This document shows positions 11,068 to 22,765 of a stretch of DNA of 64,000 nucleotides, in pieces; position 1 is the stretch's first letter; every line of letters begins with the position of its first letter. Position numbers and translations under genes: made by a program. The notes beneath the pieces are model-generated. The model was not told the DNA's origin and ran no database searches. It worked only from the letters and a program-made list of their open reading frames with translations. This DNA comes from Mantis religiosa (taxonomy: Eukaryota > Arthropoda > Insecta > Mantodea > Mantidae): the NCBI GenBank assembly GCA_030765055.1, contig CM060955.1:94882245-94946244 (forward strand). Direction: 5' to 3'.

Positions 11068-12652
11068 CGAGGGCTGTTCAATAAAGAATGATCACAACGT
11101 ACCTTTACTCATCCTCATAATTTTGACGGTCCTTCTCAAAATAGTCTCCTCTGAATGTGATGCACTTGTCCCAGCGTTTCTGCCAGTCTTCAAAGACATG
11201 CTGGAAACCATTTTTGATAGATCCTTCAAAATCGCCTCCGCAGCCTTCACCACTGCTTCTAATTATGGATAATGCCTCCCACGAAGGCATTAAGGAATAG
11301 AAAAAAGCCACATGGGGCTAAATCCGGACTATAGGGAGGGTGAGAGATGCACTTCACGTTGATTTTTCCAAGATATTCAGCAACAACACTGGCAATATGC
11401 AGCTGCACATTTTCATGGTGCAGCATCCAGCCTGCTTCATGGAACTGTGGTCTTTTGATATGGACTTGCAATGTTTTCAGGATATCCCTATAGTATTGTG
11501 TAGTTACTGATTTGTGTGCAGGTATAACATGCTGATGAACCATACCATGAATATCAAAGAATGAGATGTCCATAACTTTCTCAGCAGAAGCAACCACTTT
11601 TGCTTTTTGGGGGGTTAGTGATGAAGGAGATTTCCACACTGAGCTTGAAGCAACAATATATGTGACGAGCAAAGGTTAGCACATTGGCGCCACAGTTTGA
11701 AGCAAATAATGTTTAGATCAGGGTAAAGCAATGAGGTTTCTCACAGGGTATGCGTGGATATGTATGATGGTTTTAATGATACTGGAATGCCCGTTTCAAA
11801 CTGTTTTAATGATTGCTTCTTCTATCAGAACATCAAACTTGAATTTGCCGACCAAGGGTTACCAATATCACTGTTTAGAGTTACTTTTTATGAAATATTT
11901 ATTACTCGATAAAACTTAATTCGTTCTTCACGTTTATATGAACCGACAAATATCTTCTCTCATCGCTTCTGGTCTGCCTTTGACCAAGACAGTACCAGAT
12001 AATTTTCTTAATGGCTTGCCAGCCACGAACTGAAACTCCCTACTGGTCACAGCAGCGCGTGGGTGTATAGCTTTCTCTTTCTGGAAGCTCATTATTCAAC
12101 CAAAGAGTCCCTTTGTGGCTACTTTGTCATGCCATTATGAATGGTCCGAAGAATACTCTATTCAAAGTCAAGTGCTACCCTTTAGAAATCTGCTAAGGAT
12201 ACTATTTCTTCCGTTTTTTTTTTTTTGTTAAAACAACTTATTCACCCAAACTGCTATTCGACTCAAATGCACCTGCACGTGTTGTAACAAATAACCAACA
12301 TTCCTTAAAAATCCATCATGATTATTTACTTATTTCAGTCCTTTAATTTCGGTATCAAGCTTTGCTGTTTGCTCTCAGGATCAAACTAATGTAGCCAAGT
12401 TTCATCAGAAGTAATTACGTTTGAAAGAAACTCCGGATCTTCCTCTAACATCAACTTTAATGCGTATTACCTCCATTGCAGAAGTAGGCGATACTGAATA
12501 TGTGTGAACTTGCCTGGTTCTCACAGGCGGAAACCAGGAGTACCAACAGTGAAACTACCACGGCGTGTTTGTTTCACATTAAGCTAACAGAATATAATAA
12601 TATTGAATTTTAGTGCGAACAATTATGATCATTATTTACTAAAGAGCCTTCG
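11068..12652 (-). mobile_element. Mariner (family M1) copy 2, deleted and split by a solo LTR
   Basis: The ends are the M1 inverted repeat (CGAGGGCTGTTCAATAAAGA at the left; GAGCCTTCG at the right), with TA on both sides. The reverse-strand transposase runs from ATG at 12477 to TAA at 11105. It keeps the second D block (HHENVQLHIA, where D has become E) and the third (SPDLAPCGFFLF, where the third D has become G). Roughly codons 4-115 are deleted at about 12465. A 712-bp LTR sits at 11646-12357. Two of the three catalytic acids are lost, so it is inactive. Confidence 0.85.
11646..12357. mobile_element. Solo LTR inserted in the mariner
   Basis: The 712-bp insert begins TG, ends CA and is bordered by AGCT at 11642-11645 and 12358-12361. 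The intact mariner copy at 44.3 kb reads CTGAGCTTTGCTG at this point, which is exactly the empty site. TG...CA ends with a 4-bp duplication fit an LTR retrotransposon of the Ty3/gypsy or BEL type, reduced to one LTR by recombination. The orientation is not certain. Confidence 0.75.
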
Positions 12653-12715
12653 TATTTATCTCACAGTAAGGGTCTCTTTAATTTGGTCTATCGTCCGAGG
12701 GTTGTTTGCATAAAC

Positions 12716-13190
12716 TTATTTTTCAGAGCTGCTCATTAAAAAAAATCGCAACATGTTAAACCTGCGGAGGCCATAGGTTTTTGCTGATAAGCAAAACACT
12801 CTGCTGATACGGGCCAAAGTCTGGTTGGATGTGTGGACTGTGGTACCATTTTGTTGGAAGACGCCATATTCCTTTTCATTTTCTGTTAATAGTGCAAAAA
12901 ATGTGTCAAAGATCTCCAGATAACTTGCAGTGGTAATCAAGTATGTTTGAATTCTAGTCGTTTCTCACTATCGGAGCTTGTTCTTCATACTCACGATGGA
13001 ACCTATAGCGCTCCATTTCCTATACAAATCTTGAATTGTGCTGGTTGTGGATAATTTTTCATGAGGGTATTTAACCCCATACACTTCTGTATACTTCTCA
13101 ATGCAGCCTGTTCTTATGTAAACTTCAATTATATCAATTTCTTTTGAATTGAGAACTGCAATCACTTCTCTCTTAAAATTCCACAATTGC
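12716..13190 (-). pseudogene. IS630/Tc1-type transposase relic
   Basis: Two adjoining reverse-strand frames. 13186-12968 gives an N-terminal DNA-binding piece (MWNFKREVIAVLNSKEIDII) of the DUF4817-like kind. 12940-12716 gives GVFQQNGTTVHTSNQTLARI, which matches the FQQDGA-x-H-T-x-N block around the second catalytic Asp, here changed to Asn. Stops separate them and the remaining catalytic block is absent. Confidence 0.55.
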
Positions 13191-13430
13191 TAAAATATAC
13201 AACTGAAACAATTGGTCACGCAGTGTAGCAACATTATTTATAAGAAAACAGGCGCCAAATATGAACTGGTCTAGGCTCCATGGGGCGTACCGTTTTATGT
13301 GGGACATCGTGTAGTTTTTGTGTCTTTAATGGCTTACTAACTAACTAAAGTATATAAATAGGACTTCACAACTACTCAAGATATGTGCTGTACTTCTAGT
13401 TTTGATGTGTGGCGTTTTAATGAAGTTGGT

Positions 13431-13670
13431 GTGGCCGCACCGTGGCTGAGTTTTAGGCCACTGGACTCTCACCAAAGCGACCCGGTTCGATCCCAGGCGA
13501 CCGCATGTGAGATTAGTGTTGAACAAAACTGCGTCAGGGCAGGTTTTCTCCGGGTAATCCGGTTTCCACCGCCATCTTATGTCACTGGTGCTCCATCTTT
13601 ATCTCATGCATCATCAGTGTCACCACCTGCCTAGCCGCATGTAGTAAAAGCGGGCGTTAAACGCTAGAAA
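13431..13670 (+). mobile_element. SINE-E, full-length tRNA-derived
   Basis: A 240-bp element starting with a tRNA-like head (GTGGCTGAGTTTTAGGCCAC; B box CGGTTCGATCCC), followed by a unique body (TTCTCCGGGTAATCCGGTTT) and a short GAAAAATGAAA end. Flanks AATGAAGTTGGT (13419-13430) and AATGAAATCGGT (13671-13682) look like a slightly diverged target duplication. Only this copy was found in the window. Confidence 0.7.
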
Positions 13671-13682
13671 AATGAAATCGGT

Positions 13683-14559
13683 TATAGGAATTTAAAAGAA
13701 ATATTAAAAAATAAGAATATTGCTCCTTGTAAACAACAGTTTTGGGTTTCAGAATTTCCTGAAGATATTCATCTCGTATCTTTGAATATGGCAAACTTCA
13801 ATAACGAAGTATTTACTGGCATTTCGATTTTATGTTATTCTGTTCACACAGAGACCCATACACGTGTATTTTTAAATTCAGGCAACCTCAAAACCCGTTT
13901 TTCCAGTAATATATCACTAACAAATTTTTGCTATACCCAAGTAGGTGCTTGAGAAAGTAAAAAAGTATATATCTCCATGCTTCGCAACAGTTCTCTACTG
14001 ATTGATAACTGCAGTCTGGCAATTAGGCAGCCGTCTCTGTGTGTCGGCGCCTATGTACTTATTTCCTCATGTAACCAAAGAGACATCCTTCAACAGGAAG
14101 TAACAATTTGTCGCTCGTTTACATTTGTGTGACTTGTGAAGGAATTCCCCCGACTAGACAGCTGGGCGTAGGAGACCGACAACCTAAAGAGACACGTCAC
14201 TTGTCATGAATTTTGCATTTCTATTACTTTCCAAATTCATACATACAAAACCAGTGTCAATTTCTTTGTAACTGTATGTAACTCTTTCTGAAATATTCAA
14301 TGATCGTCATTATAAACATCCAGATATACAACTTAATTTAAGTTGTCAAATTATTTTGAAGATCTAGATATCCTTATGTAATACAAAGCATGAATTTAAA
14401 AGCTCAATTAAGGGACTTATAAGCAAGAATTATGCCAATTGTTTTACACATTTTCTGCAATCACTAATGTGGCTTCAATTGTTTTTATACCATCGTTTTG
14501 TTTTTCGTATTATGGGGTGTTGTATCTTGCTCCCTCTTTTTATATTTTTAATTCGCAGA
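13683..14559. other. No recognised feature
   Basis: AT-rich sequence with no recognisable coding or repeat similarity. Confidence 0.4.
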
Positions 14560-15080
14560 GGATTGGACTGGCCTATGCTACGGAGGGGATTCGGCACGGA
14601 GGGGCAAACTTGGTCTATTGTACCTACACCCTCAAGTGGAGCACCCATGGTAGGAAGGATGAGGTGAAGGGAAACAAAGGGTGGCCATCCTAAGGAGCCA
14701 CGACAGTACAGAGGGCAGGGTCCCAACTATTGAACATTTGGAAACTCCCCGGCAGGCCAGTGCGATCGGTAGCCCACCCACTATGGTCTTGAAACCGTCC
14801 TAACGGAGGACGAAGTGTTTACCTGTAGCATATTGTCCAGCCATTCGACGCCGAGACACCCACCGACTTTTCTACCCTGAAAGAGACCAATGAGAGATGA
14901 TTTGAAATGATAATGGAGATGAAATAATGGGGGTATAATTAACTTACCCAGTATTGGTCTGGTGACTCGGAAAAAACCCGAAAAAGGCCATGGGCCAGGT
15001 AGGTTGACCACGGGAATCAAACCTGGACCTCCCGAATGCCGGCCACAGACGAAACCACCTGAGCCATCCCGCTCGGTACT
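14560..15080 (-). mobile_element. SINE-C, long tRNA-derived repeat
   Basis: Shared with 21.03-21.47 kb: ACAGTACAGAGGGCAGGGTC, the GAGATGATTTGAAATGATAA segment, GGTGACTCGGAAAAAACCCG, and a terminal reverse-strand tRNA-like block (B-box-like GGTTTGATTCCCG; A-box-like TGGCTCAGGTGG). The body of about 400 bp is longer than a typical SINE. The exact left end is uncertain. Confidence 0.65.
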
Positions 15081-15194
15081 TCAAAGAGGACTAAACATCG
15101 CCATTTATAGTTTTTACCAACCAACAACTGTGCACAGGAAAATTCACAAGAATGTGCTTACTGGAACAGTAGTGGAATCGAGGCACAGATTATA

Positions 15195-16637
15195 GGGGCA
15201 AAAATGTGTAAGGAAAAATGGGGTCACTTACATTTTTTAGCATCATAATATCGATGATGAATAAGGCACCGATTAGACCGTATATTTAGACCAAAGTATT
15301 TATTACAGAAAAATATTTTTGATCCATGTGGAAGGTAGAGAGTAATGTATCTAACATAACCATGGGAACCCCATATTTTTAGCTCAAATAGTTTTTATAA
15401 TACAAATAAATAAACTGTATTATAACAATAAATCGCGACATAAGCACTGTACGAATATCATTATTGGTTGGCATGTATGCGTGTACGTATATTTCTAATT
15501 ACTCAGATCTGAAACGTACATGTTTGACATGACGTGATAAAAGAATTACTTTGAATAATCCTCTTCGAGCGAGAGGAAACAATAAATTTCCTGCTGCCCT
15601 GGCAGAGCGTGTCTGGTCACATTACATCTTTGTTTATGAATGGTTCGTAATCTCTATTTACTCTAGAGAGTTCAAAGTGGTTGGTGTATGTATGTACATA
15701 TACTTTTAATTACTCAGAACTAAATTTTAAACTACTGACATGACGTGATAAAAGAATTACTGTGAATAAGTCAAGGTGTTAAATTCGAGAAACAGCAAAC
15801 ACTTAATTTCTTGTTTACCTGTGGAATGCCGTATGCTTATGTTTATGAACGAATGCTGGATAAGCAGTGTTTATTTACTCTGGAGAGTTCAGATCAATAT
15901 CATTCAGTTGTTCTTTGCACAACAGTAGAGTAAGAGTTAAATAGTACAATGGCTTCTTGCGGTGAATTTAGTGGCGAGTCATAAAGGCAGGTATTGCGAA
16001 GTCAGGCGGAAGCATTATTTTTAAGGTGTACACGTTCTTCAAAATTTTTTCGGAAACAGAAACTAAAAATGAGTTATTGCAAAGAGTACTTCCGTTTAAA
16101 AACACGGAAAAAGTGTGTCAGCTGGGTCAACTTGCAATTGAAACGGGACACGAGGTAATACGCTTCCCACCTTAGCTACCACTGCCAATATAATACAATT
16201 GATTTGGTGTGGGCTCAAATAAAAATGGAGATTGCAAACAGAAATAATACTTTTAAACTGACGGAAGTTAAACGACTTGTTCACGAAGAAATTGACAAGG
16301 TGACACAACAGGACTGGGAAAACTTCGTGAGGCATGCAGAAAACCTTCAAGAAGACGATTTTAAGAAAGAAATTGCACCTGACGAGATTTTGGAACCTAT
16401 AATCATAAATTTGCAAGACTCAGACGATGAAGACAGTGACGAATTGTCTCTTAAAGGAAGTGACTTTGACAGCGATATGAATGACCCACTGGAATAGAAA
16501 AACAGGTAATTCATAAACTATAATTATAGTTATAGTATTTTAAAATATACATAACTTGAGAAAATGCTTTTTCCAATTTTTATTTTGGCAACTGCATCAT
16601 TGTAAAAGTTTGTAAACTATAATTTGCTTACCCCTAC
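15195..16637 (+). mobile_element. Tc1/IS630-superfamily transposon with internally deleted transposase
   Basis: The ends look inverted and flanked by TA (TATAGGGGCAAAAA at the left, TTGCTTACCCCTA at the right). The 5' non-coding part carries two tandem copies of a 211-bp sequence (15.47-15.89 kb). Coding begins near 15960 with an N-terminal piece, then jumps to a C-terminal block: FPP, then a decayed PYHCQYNPIELVWAQ-like stretch (stop near 16175), then MEIANRNNTFKLTEVKRLVH through an acidic tail (DSDDEDSDELSL) to TAG at 16495. The catalytic middle is missing. The PYHC-NPIE-W block identifies the superfamily. Confidence 0.65.
15470..15890. repeat. Two tandem 211-bp copies in a transposon 5' region
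   Basis: AATTACTCAG begins at 15497 and again at 15708. GACGTGATAAAAGAATTACT begins at 15531 and again at 15742. TTTACTC-AGAGTTCA closes both. The period is exactly 211 bp, with a spacer that diverges between copies. Subterminal or promoter repeats are one possible role. Confidence 0.75.
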
Positions 16638-17430
16638 GTCTGCGCCAAGCAGACCTGCACATTGTATGAGTGTGCGAGAGAGAGGGAAATATAAAAGGAG
16701 TGGGGTAACAAGCTGGCAACTCTGAGAGTGATACGGCATCTAATTAGCTGAACTCCAGAACCCTTCCCGTTTGAAATACATAATAGTATTGAATATTGCT
16801 TGTTCATTTCTTCTGCAAGTTTATAAGTGACATGACATATATTTATTTTATTTGATAAGAATTATTAGTTATTTTAAGTATAAAAGCTTTTCATGACAAT
16901 GAATAAAGAATTTGATTTAGTTTTATTTTCAACGCGTACCTTGTCGTTTCAATACACACGTTTAGGTTCCGATGGAGAGGTGTATAACCGCGTTATGTCA
17001 TAGTGCCCCTCCACGGCCCTCCCTCCTAGATCTGACACATTGCTTGCCCATATCTGCCTTTAATCATCGAGGAATGGATAGCGCGTGTCCGTTGGTACAG
17101 AATGAATTATCATGGAACAGCCGCGTCATCTTCCAGGATGTAACTATAAAATCAAACAGTACTTTACCGACTGTTGCAATGGAAGCAATAATTAGCCGCC
17201 TCTACACCTTTCACTACCCCCTCCTTATGCAACATACTACAACCAGTTTGTTGCGGTGCATTTCTTAATTGCAGCGTTGTCCTACTTAAAGTTAATTCAT
17301 AACTGCACAAAGTGTTTCTGTATTTTACAGCGTCCATTCACCGCAATACGGCTCTTCCATAGCAAATTATCGCTGTTTGCTTAGCGGAAAATGAGTGTAG
17401 TTTTTGCTATAATTATACGATTATATGTAT
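16638..17430. other. No recognised feature
   Basis: Mixed composition with a somewhat GC-richer patch at 16970-17240. The 98-codon frame there has no domain I recognise. Confidence 0.4.
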
Positions 17431-17439
17431 GTATCCTCA

Positions 17440-18480
17440 GGGCTAAGAAGATGAGGTTACAATTTAATTCAAAATTGCAGAAGACAGTTATTGGTATTTA
17501 TAGGAAGTCTACTCATATTGATAATTACATAAAAAATAAACGTTTTAACCCTTTTTCACATATATTTGCTGTTTTTAATAGTTTGATCTATAGTTTAATA
17601 AATATATCCCTAAATAAAGAAGAATTTAATAAAGAATATAAACATATTACTAATTCTGCTTTAATTAATGGTTTTAATAAAGAATTTATACAAAAGAAGA
17701 TTGAAAAATTTAAATATAAAAAACTGTTAATGATATTTCTACCTTTAAAAAATAAAAGATGATTATAATTTTAAAAAAAAATTACTTACCGTCCTTGGTT
17801 TAATAAACATTTTCAGTTTTTTAAAAGAAGTTGGTATAACTTTAGTTCCTCAAAATAAATATAGCATTAAAAATGTACTACATTTTTCTAAAATGATAAA
17901 ATTCCTAATAATAAAAAATCTAGTATTTATCAATTTAATTGTTTAGATTGTGATCAGGTTTATATTGAAAAGACGAAACTTAATTTGGAAACCAGAGCGA
18001 AAGAACATTTTCGTAACTTTAAGTATAAACAAACTCATAAATCGACCGTAGCAGATCATTTTTGGTCATTTAATCATAGTATAAATCCTGAAGTTAAATT
18101 ATTAAAACAATTAAATGGTCCGATAGATTTAATAGTTTGGGAAAATACATTTATTTTAAAAAATAAATATCGCGTAATGAATTTTGTTTTTAAGTTTGTT
18201 TCGTTTTCAGATTTTGGTAAGACTGAGAAAACATATCAGGGTAACCGGTATCCTAGACAACGGAGTTTGTTTGTGGACTGAAGACATAAAAGATTTGTCT
18301 GTGAAATCGATCTCCATTAGAAGGAAATATTAACACCAATTTCTTAAGATAAGTGAAGTCTTTGTTACAAATATTTATATTTGTATAATATTTATTGCTT
18401 CACTGTAGCTAGCTTCATTTTATACGTAATGTGCACATATGTTTGAGAACAGCATAATTGAAAAAGGCGAGATCGGTTAT
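17440..18480 (+). pseudogene. Penelope-like retroelement, 5' truncated and broken
   Basis: The frame at 17440-17762 reads VIGIYRKSTHIDNYIKN, matching the [YF]RK-x-TH-TD-Y motif near the end of Penelope-type reverse transcriptase. After a frameshift it continues as a GIY-YIG endonuclease: SIYQFNCLDCDQVYIEKT, then ETRAKEHFRNFK and an HFWS-NH block. Both signature glycines are altered (SIY for GIY, YIE for YIG), so cleavage activity is doubtful. The 3' non-coding part (18350-18450) is homologous to the inverted arms at 29.9-31.0 kb. Confidence 0.75.
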
Positions 18481-18539
18481 ATACCAAATTAGATAGTTAA
18501 AATTTTTCATCTTACAAAGAAAAAGATCCTTTAAAAAAT

Positions 18540-18780
18540 TAACTTCATCCAACGTTAAGACTTATTGGAAGTTGAATGAAATGGGTGAAATTATGTTCAA
18601 GTGTGCCCAGGGTCCATAGAGCTTAGAGTTACCAGACATTCTTTCGCGATAAGAGAAAACTCTATATTCAGATAACTCACTCTGGCGGAGATTTGAACTC
18701 GGAATCTCTAGAATGTGATGCAAACATGGTACCACCTGCACTACAGAGGCGAGCAACTCCCCTTAATCCCCAACTAACCT
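18540..18780 (-). mobile_element. SINE-A copy in cassette 1
   Basis: The reverse strand has the tRNA-like head (B-box region GAGTTCAAATC), the ACTCTAAGCTCTATGGACC core and the TTCATTCAA end. The flank to the right (AACTCCCCTTAATCCCCAAC...) is shared with the split copy at 19.3-20.8 kb, so the pair descend from a longer duplicated segment. Confidence 0.75.
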
Positions 18781-18886
18781 TTATATGGAAACTGTTTCGA
18801 AAATTTTACGCTTTAAAAAAATATCCCTAATGATATTTATTAAAATAACATATTTTAAATATATTTCTACGAACAATGGAATATAT

Positions 18887-19131
18887 TGATAGAAATAATA
18901 AATTTCTTCCACGCTAGCCGTGTGTAGGCTAAGGTTTCAATAAGTAGAGCCACACTGAAAAATTCAATGTCATAGCTGGGAAACATATGAGACAGTTGGA
19001 GAATTTCATGTCATGTGGACATTTTGGCCATGGTAGCTCAGTGGGTTAGAGCAACCGCACGGAGAGGGGGAGATCCATAGATCAAATCCCGGCTATAGCA
19101 TTGAATTTTTCAGTCTGCCTCTACTTATTCA
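18887..19131. mobile_element. SINE-B inverted composite
   Basis: An antisense 3' part (about 18900-18980, CTAGCCGTGTGTAGGCTAAG) runs directly into a sense copy lacking most of the leader (TTGGCCATGGTAGCTCAGTG; B box AGATCAAATCCCGG), ending CTACTTATTCA. Perfect 12-bp direct repeats AATGGAATATAT border the composite (18875-18886 and 19132-19143). Confidence 0.8.
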
Positions 19132-19454
19132 AATGGAATATATATCTTGAATTTTGTAGAAATAACCTCTGACTGGTAAATGTTTATAGTGAAACAAAAT
19201 CTTACTATACAGAAATTTAGATCAATTTATATCGTTTTGTGGAGTCAACCATTAAAAGATGTATTTTATTACTGATTTGATGTTTGCAGTACTTTTTTTT
19301 ATTACGTCATCCAACGTTAAGTATATCGGACGAAAAATGAAATGGGTAAAATCATGCTCAAATTATCCCAGTGTCCATAGAGCTTGAAGTTACTAGACGT
19401 TCATCTTTCAGGATGAGAAAAAAAACACGGAAAAAACCCTTATCCGGATAACTC

Positions 19455-20714
<1,260 letters not shown>

Positions 20715-20919
20715 AACTCACCCCGACCGAGATTTGAACTCTGGATCGCTTCAACGTGAGGCAGATATGCTACCTTCTGCACTAGAGACGCAGGGAAACT
20801 CCCCTTTATCTCCACTACCCTTTACATAGAAACTGGTTCGCCAATAGTATTTTTTAAAGAAATGGCCCTAATGATATTTATTCAAACAAGGTAGTTTTAC
20901 GAACAATGAAATATAATAA

Positions 20920-21030
20920 AGGTAGAGTTCAAACTGAAAATTTCATTGCCATAACCGGGATCTGAACCACGGTTCTCCAGGTCTCCTCCCGGCTGCTCTT
21001 AACACGGAGCTACCATGACCAACATAGGCA
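20920..21030 (-). mobile_element. SINE-B antisense fragment in cassette 2
   Basis: GTTCAAACTGAAAATTTCAT and GGGATCTGAACCACGG mark the antisense SINE-B tRNA block. It lies at the same position relative to the SINE-A flank as the composite at 18887 (both follow GAACAATG-AATAT), supporting a shared ancestor for the two cassettes. It abuts a SINE-C copy on the right. Confidence 0.65.
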
Positions 21031-21470
21031 ACAGGAGACAGAGGGTGGCCGAATCAAGGAATCATGACAGTGCAGAGGGCAGGGTCATTATAGTTCTCCA
21101 GTTGGAAACTGCCCAGTAGACCAATTCAGACGGGTCCTGAAACGGCCAACTAGGTTGGCCCAAAGAGCGGAGACAGCCTGTCGGAGGAGGGACTGTTTAC
21201 CAGGTGCATGTCATTCTGCCATGCAGCGCCGAGACATGTGCCGACACTTCTACTCTAAAAGACATCACCCGATAAGAGATGTGAAATGATAATGGAGATG
21301 AAATGGAGGGACAGGAAATTCGGGGGTTGTAATTAACATCCCAGCATCCACCTGGTGACTCGGGAAAGTCCCGAAAAATGCATGGTTCATGTAGGCCGGC
21401 GACGGGAATGGAACCCGGACCACTGGAATACAGGCTACAAACAAAACCGCCCGAGGTCGTTCCTACAGGG
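21031..21470 (-). mobile_element. SINE-C copy 2
   Basis: Same family as 14560-15080: ACAGTGCAGAGGGCAGGGTC, AGAGATGTGAAATGATAATG, GGTGACTCGGGAAAGTCCCG and a reverse-strand tRNA-like end with B-box-like GGGTTCCATTCCCG. The length agreement with copy 1 gives the family outline. Confidence 0.7.
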
Positions 21471-22130
21471 AAATAAAATGTTTATCACATTAAATGAAAG
21501 AAAAGAATAAACTTTCTAGAAACAATTTTGTACAAGAGTACGACGTATTTTTGTCAGTGCACCTGATGCGCCCATCAGGTTAGGTAATCTTGTGAGTGAA
21601 AATCCCAGCTGAAAATGTTTTGGTTCATTAATCAACGGTCAGCCGAACGTAATCTCAGTTTTTGGTGACACCCAGCAGGGTATTGTCTGTAAATTTAACG
21701 AAGTGGCTAATCCCAAGTAGTTTACGTGTATCTGTAACATACTGGCGACCAGAATTTCCATTTCAACTTCCGCTGTAAACGGCTTTCAAACAAGATAAAA
21801 CATAAAACTGCAATAGGCGCGCGCCATAATTCCAGCCACCGTTTTATGTCCTTCATTGTTAACGGACCCACCATCCATCTCCCACTATCAATTCTTGCAT
21901 GCCGCCTCTCGCCGCCACCGTCACCACATAAAACACGCTATCTACCGCCCCCAACTCCCTAACAGTAATTTATTTACCGGCGGCGCTTGAGGTCCTTAGT
22001 TCGCATCTTTGTCCATTGTAGTGCTAGTAAAGCCACCAGTTTACAGATAAGCATGCAGAATTCGTGAATTGAGGGTGAATTTATAAGAGCCAAAAGCTTT
22101 ACTTTAGTAAATACAATATATTAAACGGAA
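21471..22130. other. No recognised feature
   Basis: Nothing identifiable. A GC-richer patch at 21840-21970 may belong to the transposon that starts near 22138. Confidence 0.4.
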
Positions 22131-22137
22131 ATACTAC

Positions 22138-22440
22138 AGGGTTCTTCATTTAAAACCTAACAGAGCACATGGCATTTAGCCTCTCCCGCGATTTGTTGGA
22201 TTCCCCTAATACCGGCTGCCGTTGTACGCGGGGGCTAGCTCTGTGCACTTTACTCGGCAGTATTGCACCGACTACCAACATGAACTTGCGCTTGACTCTA
22301 AAGCAACGTATTGTTGTGTGTAAAACTTCTTATGAATGGGAATCATCGAGCCATGTTCACACAGAATATATTAAGACTTTCTCTAGTGAAGTGCCTCCTT
22401 GCAGATTTATAATTCACGAGATTGTGAATGTCTGATCCCT
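22138..22440 (+). pseudogene. DNA-transposon 5' end with N-terminal transposase relic
   Basis: A TIR-like start GGGTTCTTCATTTAAAACCT recurs on the other strand at 24823-24843. Downstream, MNLRLTLKQRIVVCKTSYEW then PCRFIIHEIVNV follows the pattern of the first helix-turn-helix of IS630/Tc1-type (DUF4817-like) transposases. The frame stops at 22433 and the rest is absent, replaced by a SINE-A fragment. Confidence 0.5.
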
Positions 22441-22454
22441 GTTTAGAACGTTTA

Positions 22455-22666
22455 GAGGGTCTTTTATCTCACGTTCAAGAGGTCCCGAGTTCGAATCTCG
22501 GTCAGGATGAGCTAATTAGATAAGGATTTTTCCGGGGTTTTCCCTTATCCTGAAAGACGAATGTTGGGTAACTTTAAGCTCCATGGACTCCGGACGCATT
22601 GAGCATCATTTCACCCATTTCATTCATCGTCCGATATGACTAAAAGCTGCAGGAACTAAATTACAT

Positions 22667-22667
<1 letters not shown>
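22455..22667 (+). mobile_element. SINE-A, 5' truncated, joined to a GA array
   Basis: It starts inside the tRNA-like head (CACGTTCAAGAGGTCCCGAG) and keeps the whole body to CGATATGACT and AAATTACA. The (GA)n array starts directly at its 3' end, where an A-rich tail would be expected. Confidence 0.8.

Positions 22668-22763
<96 letters not shown>
22668..22763 (+). repeat. (GA)n microsatellite
   Basis: About 96 bp of GA with one early C variant. The repeated SL/LS reading frames on the reverse strand are artefacts. Confidence 0.95.
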
Positions 22764-22765
<2 letters not shown>

